Positions 5,723 through 5,778 of a stretch of 5,778 nucleotides of DNA are shown here, one piece after another. Under the pieces are notes generated by a model. It saw nothing but the letters and a program-made list of their open reading frames with translations. It was not told the DNA's origin and ran no database searches. The position numbers were made by a program, and so were the translations under genes. The first letter of the stretch is position 1. Each line of letters starts with the position of its first letter. Origin of the DNA: CAZCWM01 sp964622625 (GTDB taxonomy: Bacteria; Planctomycetota; Phycisphaerae; Phycisphaerales; Phycisphaeraceae); the NCBI GenBank assembly GCA_964622625.1, contig CAZUUQ010000137.1, forward strand, positions 1 through 5,778, given 5' to 3'.

Positions 5723-5778
5723 CGTCCGGGATCCAGGGTCCGGGGCTGGGGTTGTGGAGCTTTGGAAATCGTCGCTGT

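Noticed and set aside
5723..5778. GTCCGGG-type repeats after the methyltransferase as a terminator or repeat array
   Set aside because: Only two imperfect units (GTCCGGGA, GTCCGGGG) and no stem-loop with a T-run; too little to call.

Overview
This is a GC-rich bacterial chromosome segment. It reads best as Planctomycetota, possibly Phycisphaerae-like. That placement is an inference from three things: the multidomain PilZ-REC-Hpt signalling protein, an Hpt motif of the HQIKGAGGNYGYP type, and a peptidoglycan precursor module without division genes beside it. No rRNA or other marker in the window can confirm it. A run of exactly 100 N (1359-1458) is a scaffold gap, so this is a draft assembly.

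Layout. Positions 1-1106 (minus strand) hold most of a signalling protein with an N-terminal PilZ domain, a receiver domain and the start of an Hpt domain; its C-terminus lies beyond the left edge. A divergent intergenic region (about 1107-1298) carries a candidate sigma70-like promoter and an 8-bp inverted repeat. From 1299, on the plus strand, comes murE (meso-diaminopimelate-type ligase). Its middle is lost in the gap. After the gap the MurE C-terminal half runs in frame, with no stop and no usable internal start, into a complete MurF (to 3729), so the two ligases are apparently one fused polypeptide. mraY (3801-5003) follows after a 71-bp spacer containing short direct repeats. After a 92-bp spacer comes a 208-aa TlyA/FtsJ-family RNA 2'-O-methyltransferase (5096-5722) that lacks the usual S4 domain. 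The last 56 bases hold no gene.

How the genes work together. MurE adds the third stem-peptide residue (DNPR motif, so meso-DAP), MurF adds D-Ala-D-Ala, and MraY moves the finished phospho-MurNAc-pentapeptide onto undecaprenyl phosphate to give lipid I. The order murE-murF-mraY is the conserved core of the dcw cluster, but ftsL/ftsI do not flank it on the left and murD/ftsW do not follow on the right.

The most unusual signals are the MurE-MurF fusion; short repeats lying in frame inside the fused gene (a 7-bp tandem repeat in a MurE loop, a degenerate copy in the interdomain linker, and a perfect 12-bp-arm palindrome in MurF); the PilZ-REC-Hpt architecture; the S4-less TlyA; and an abrupt reversal of G-versus-C strand bias at about position 5040.
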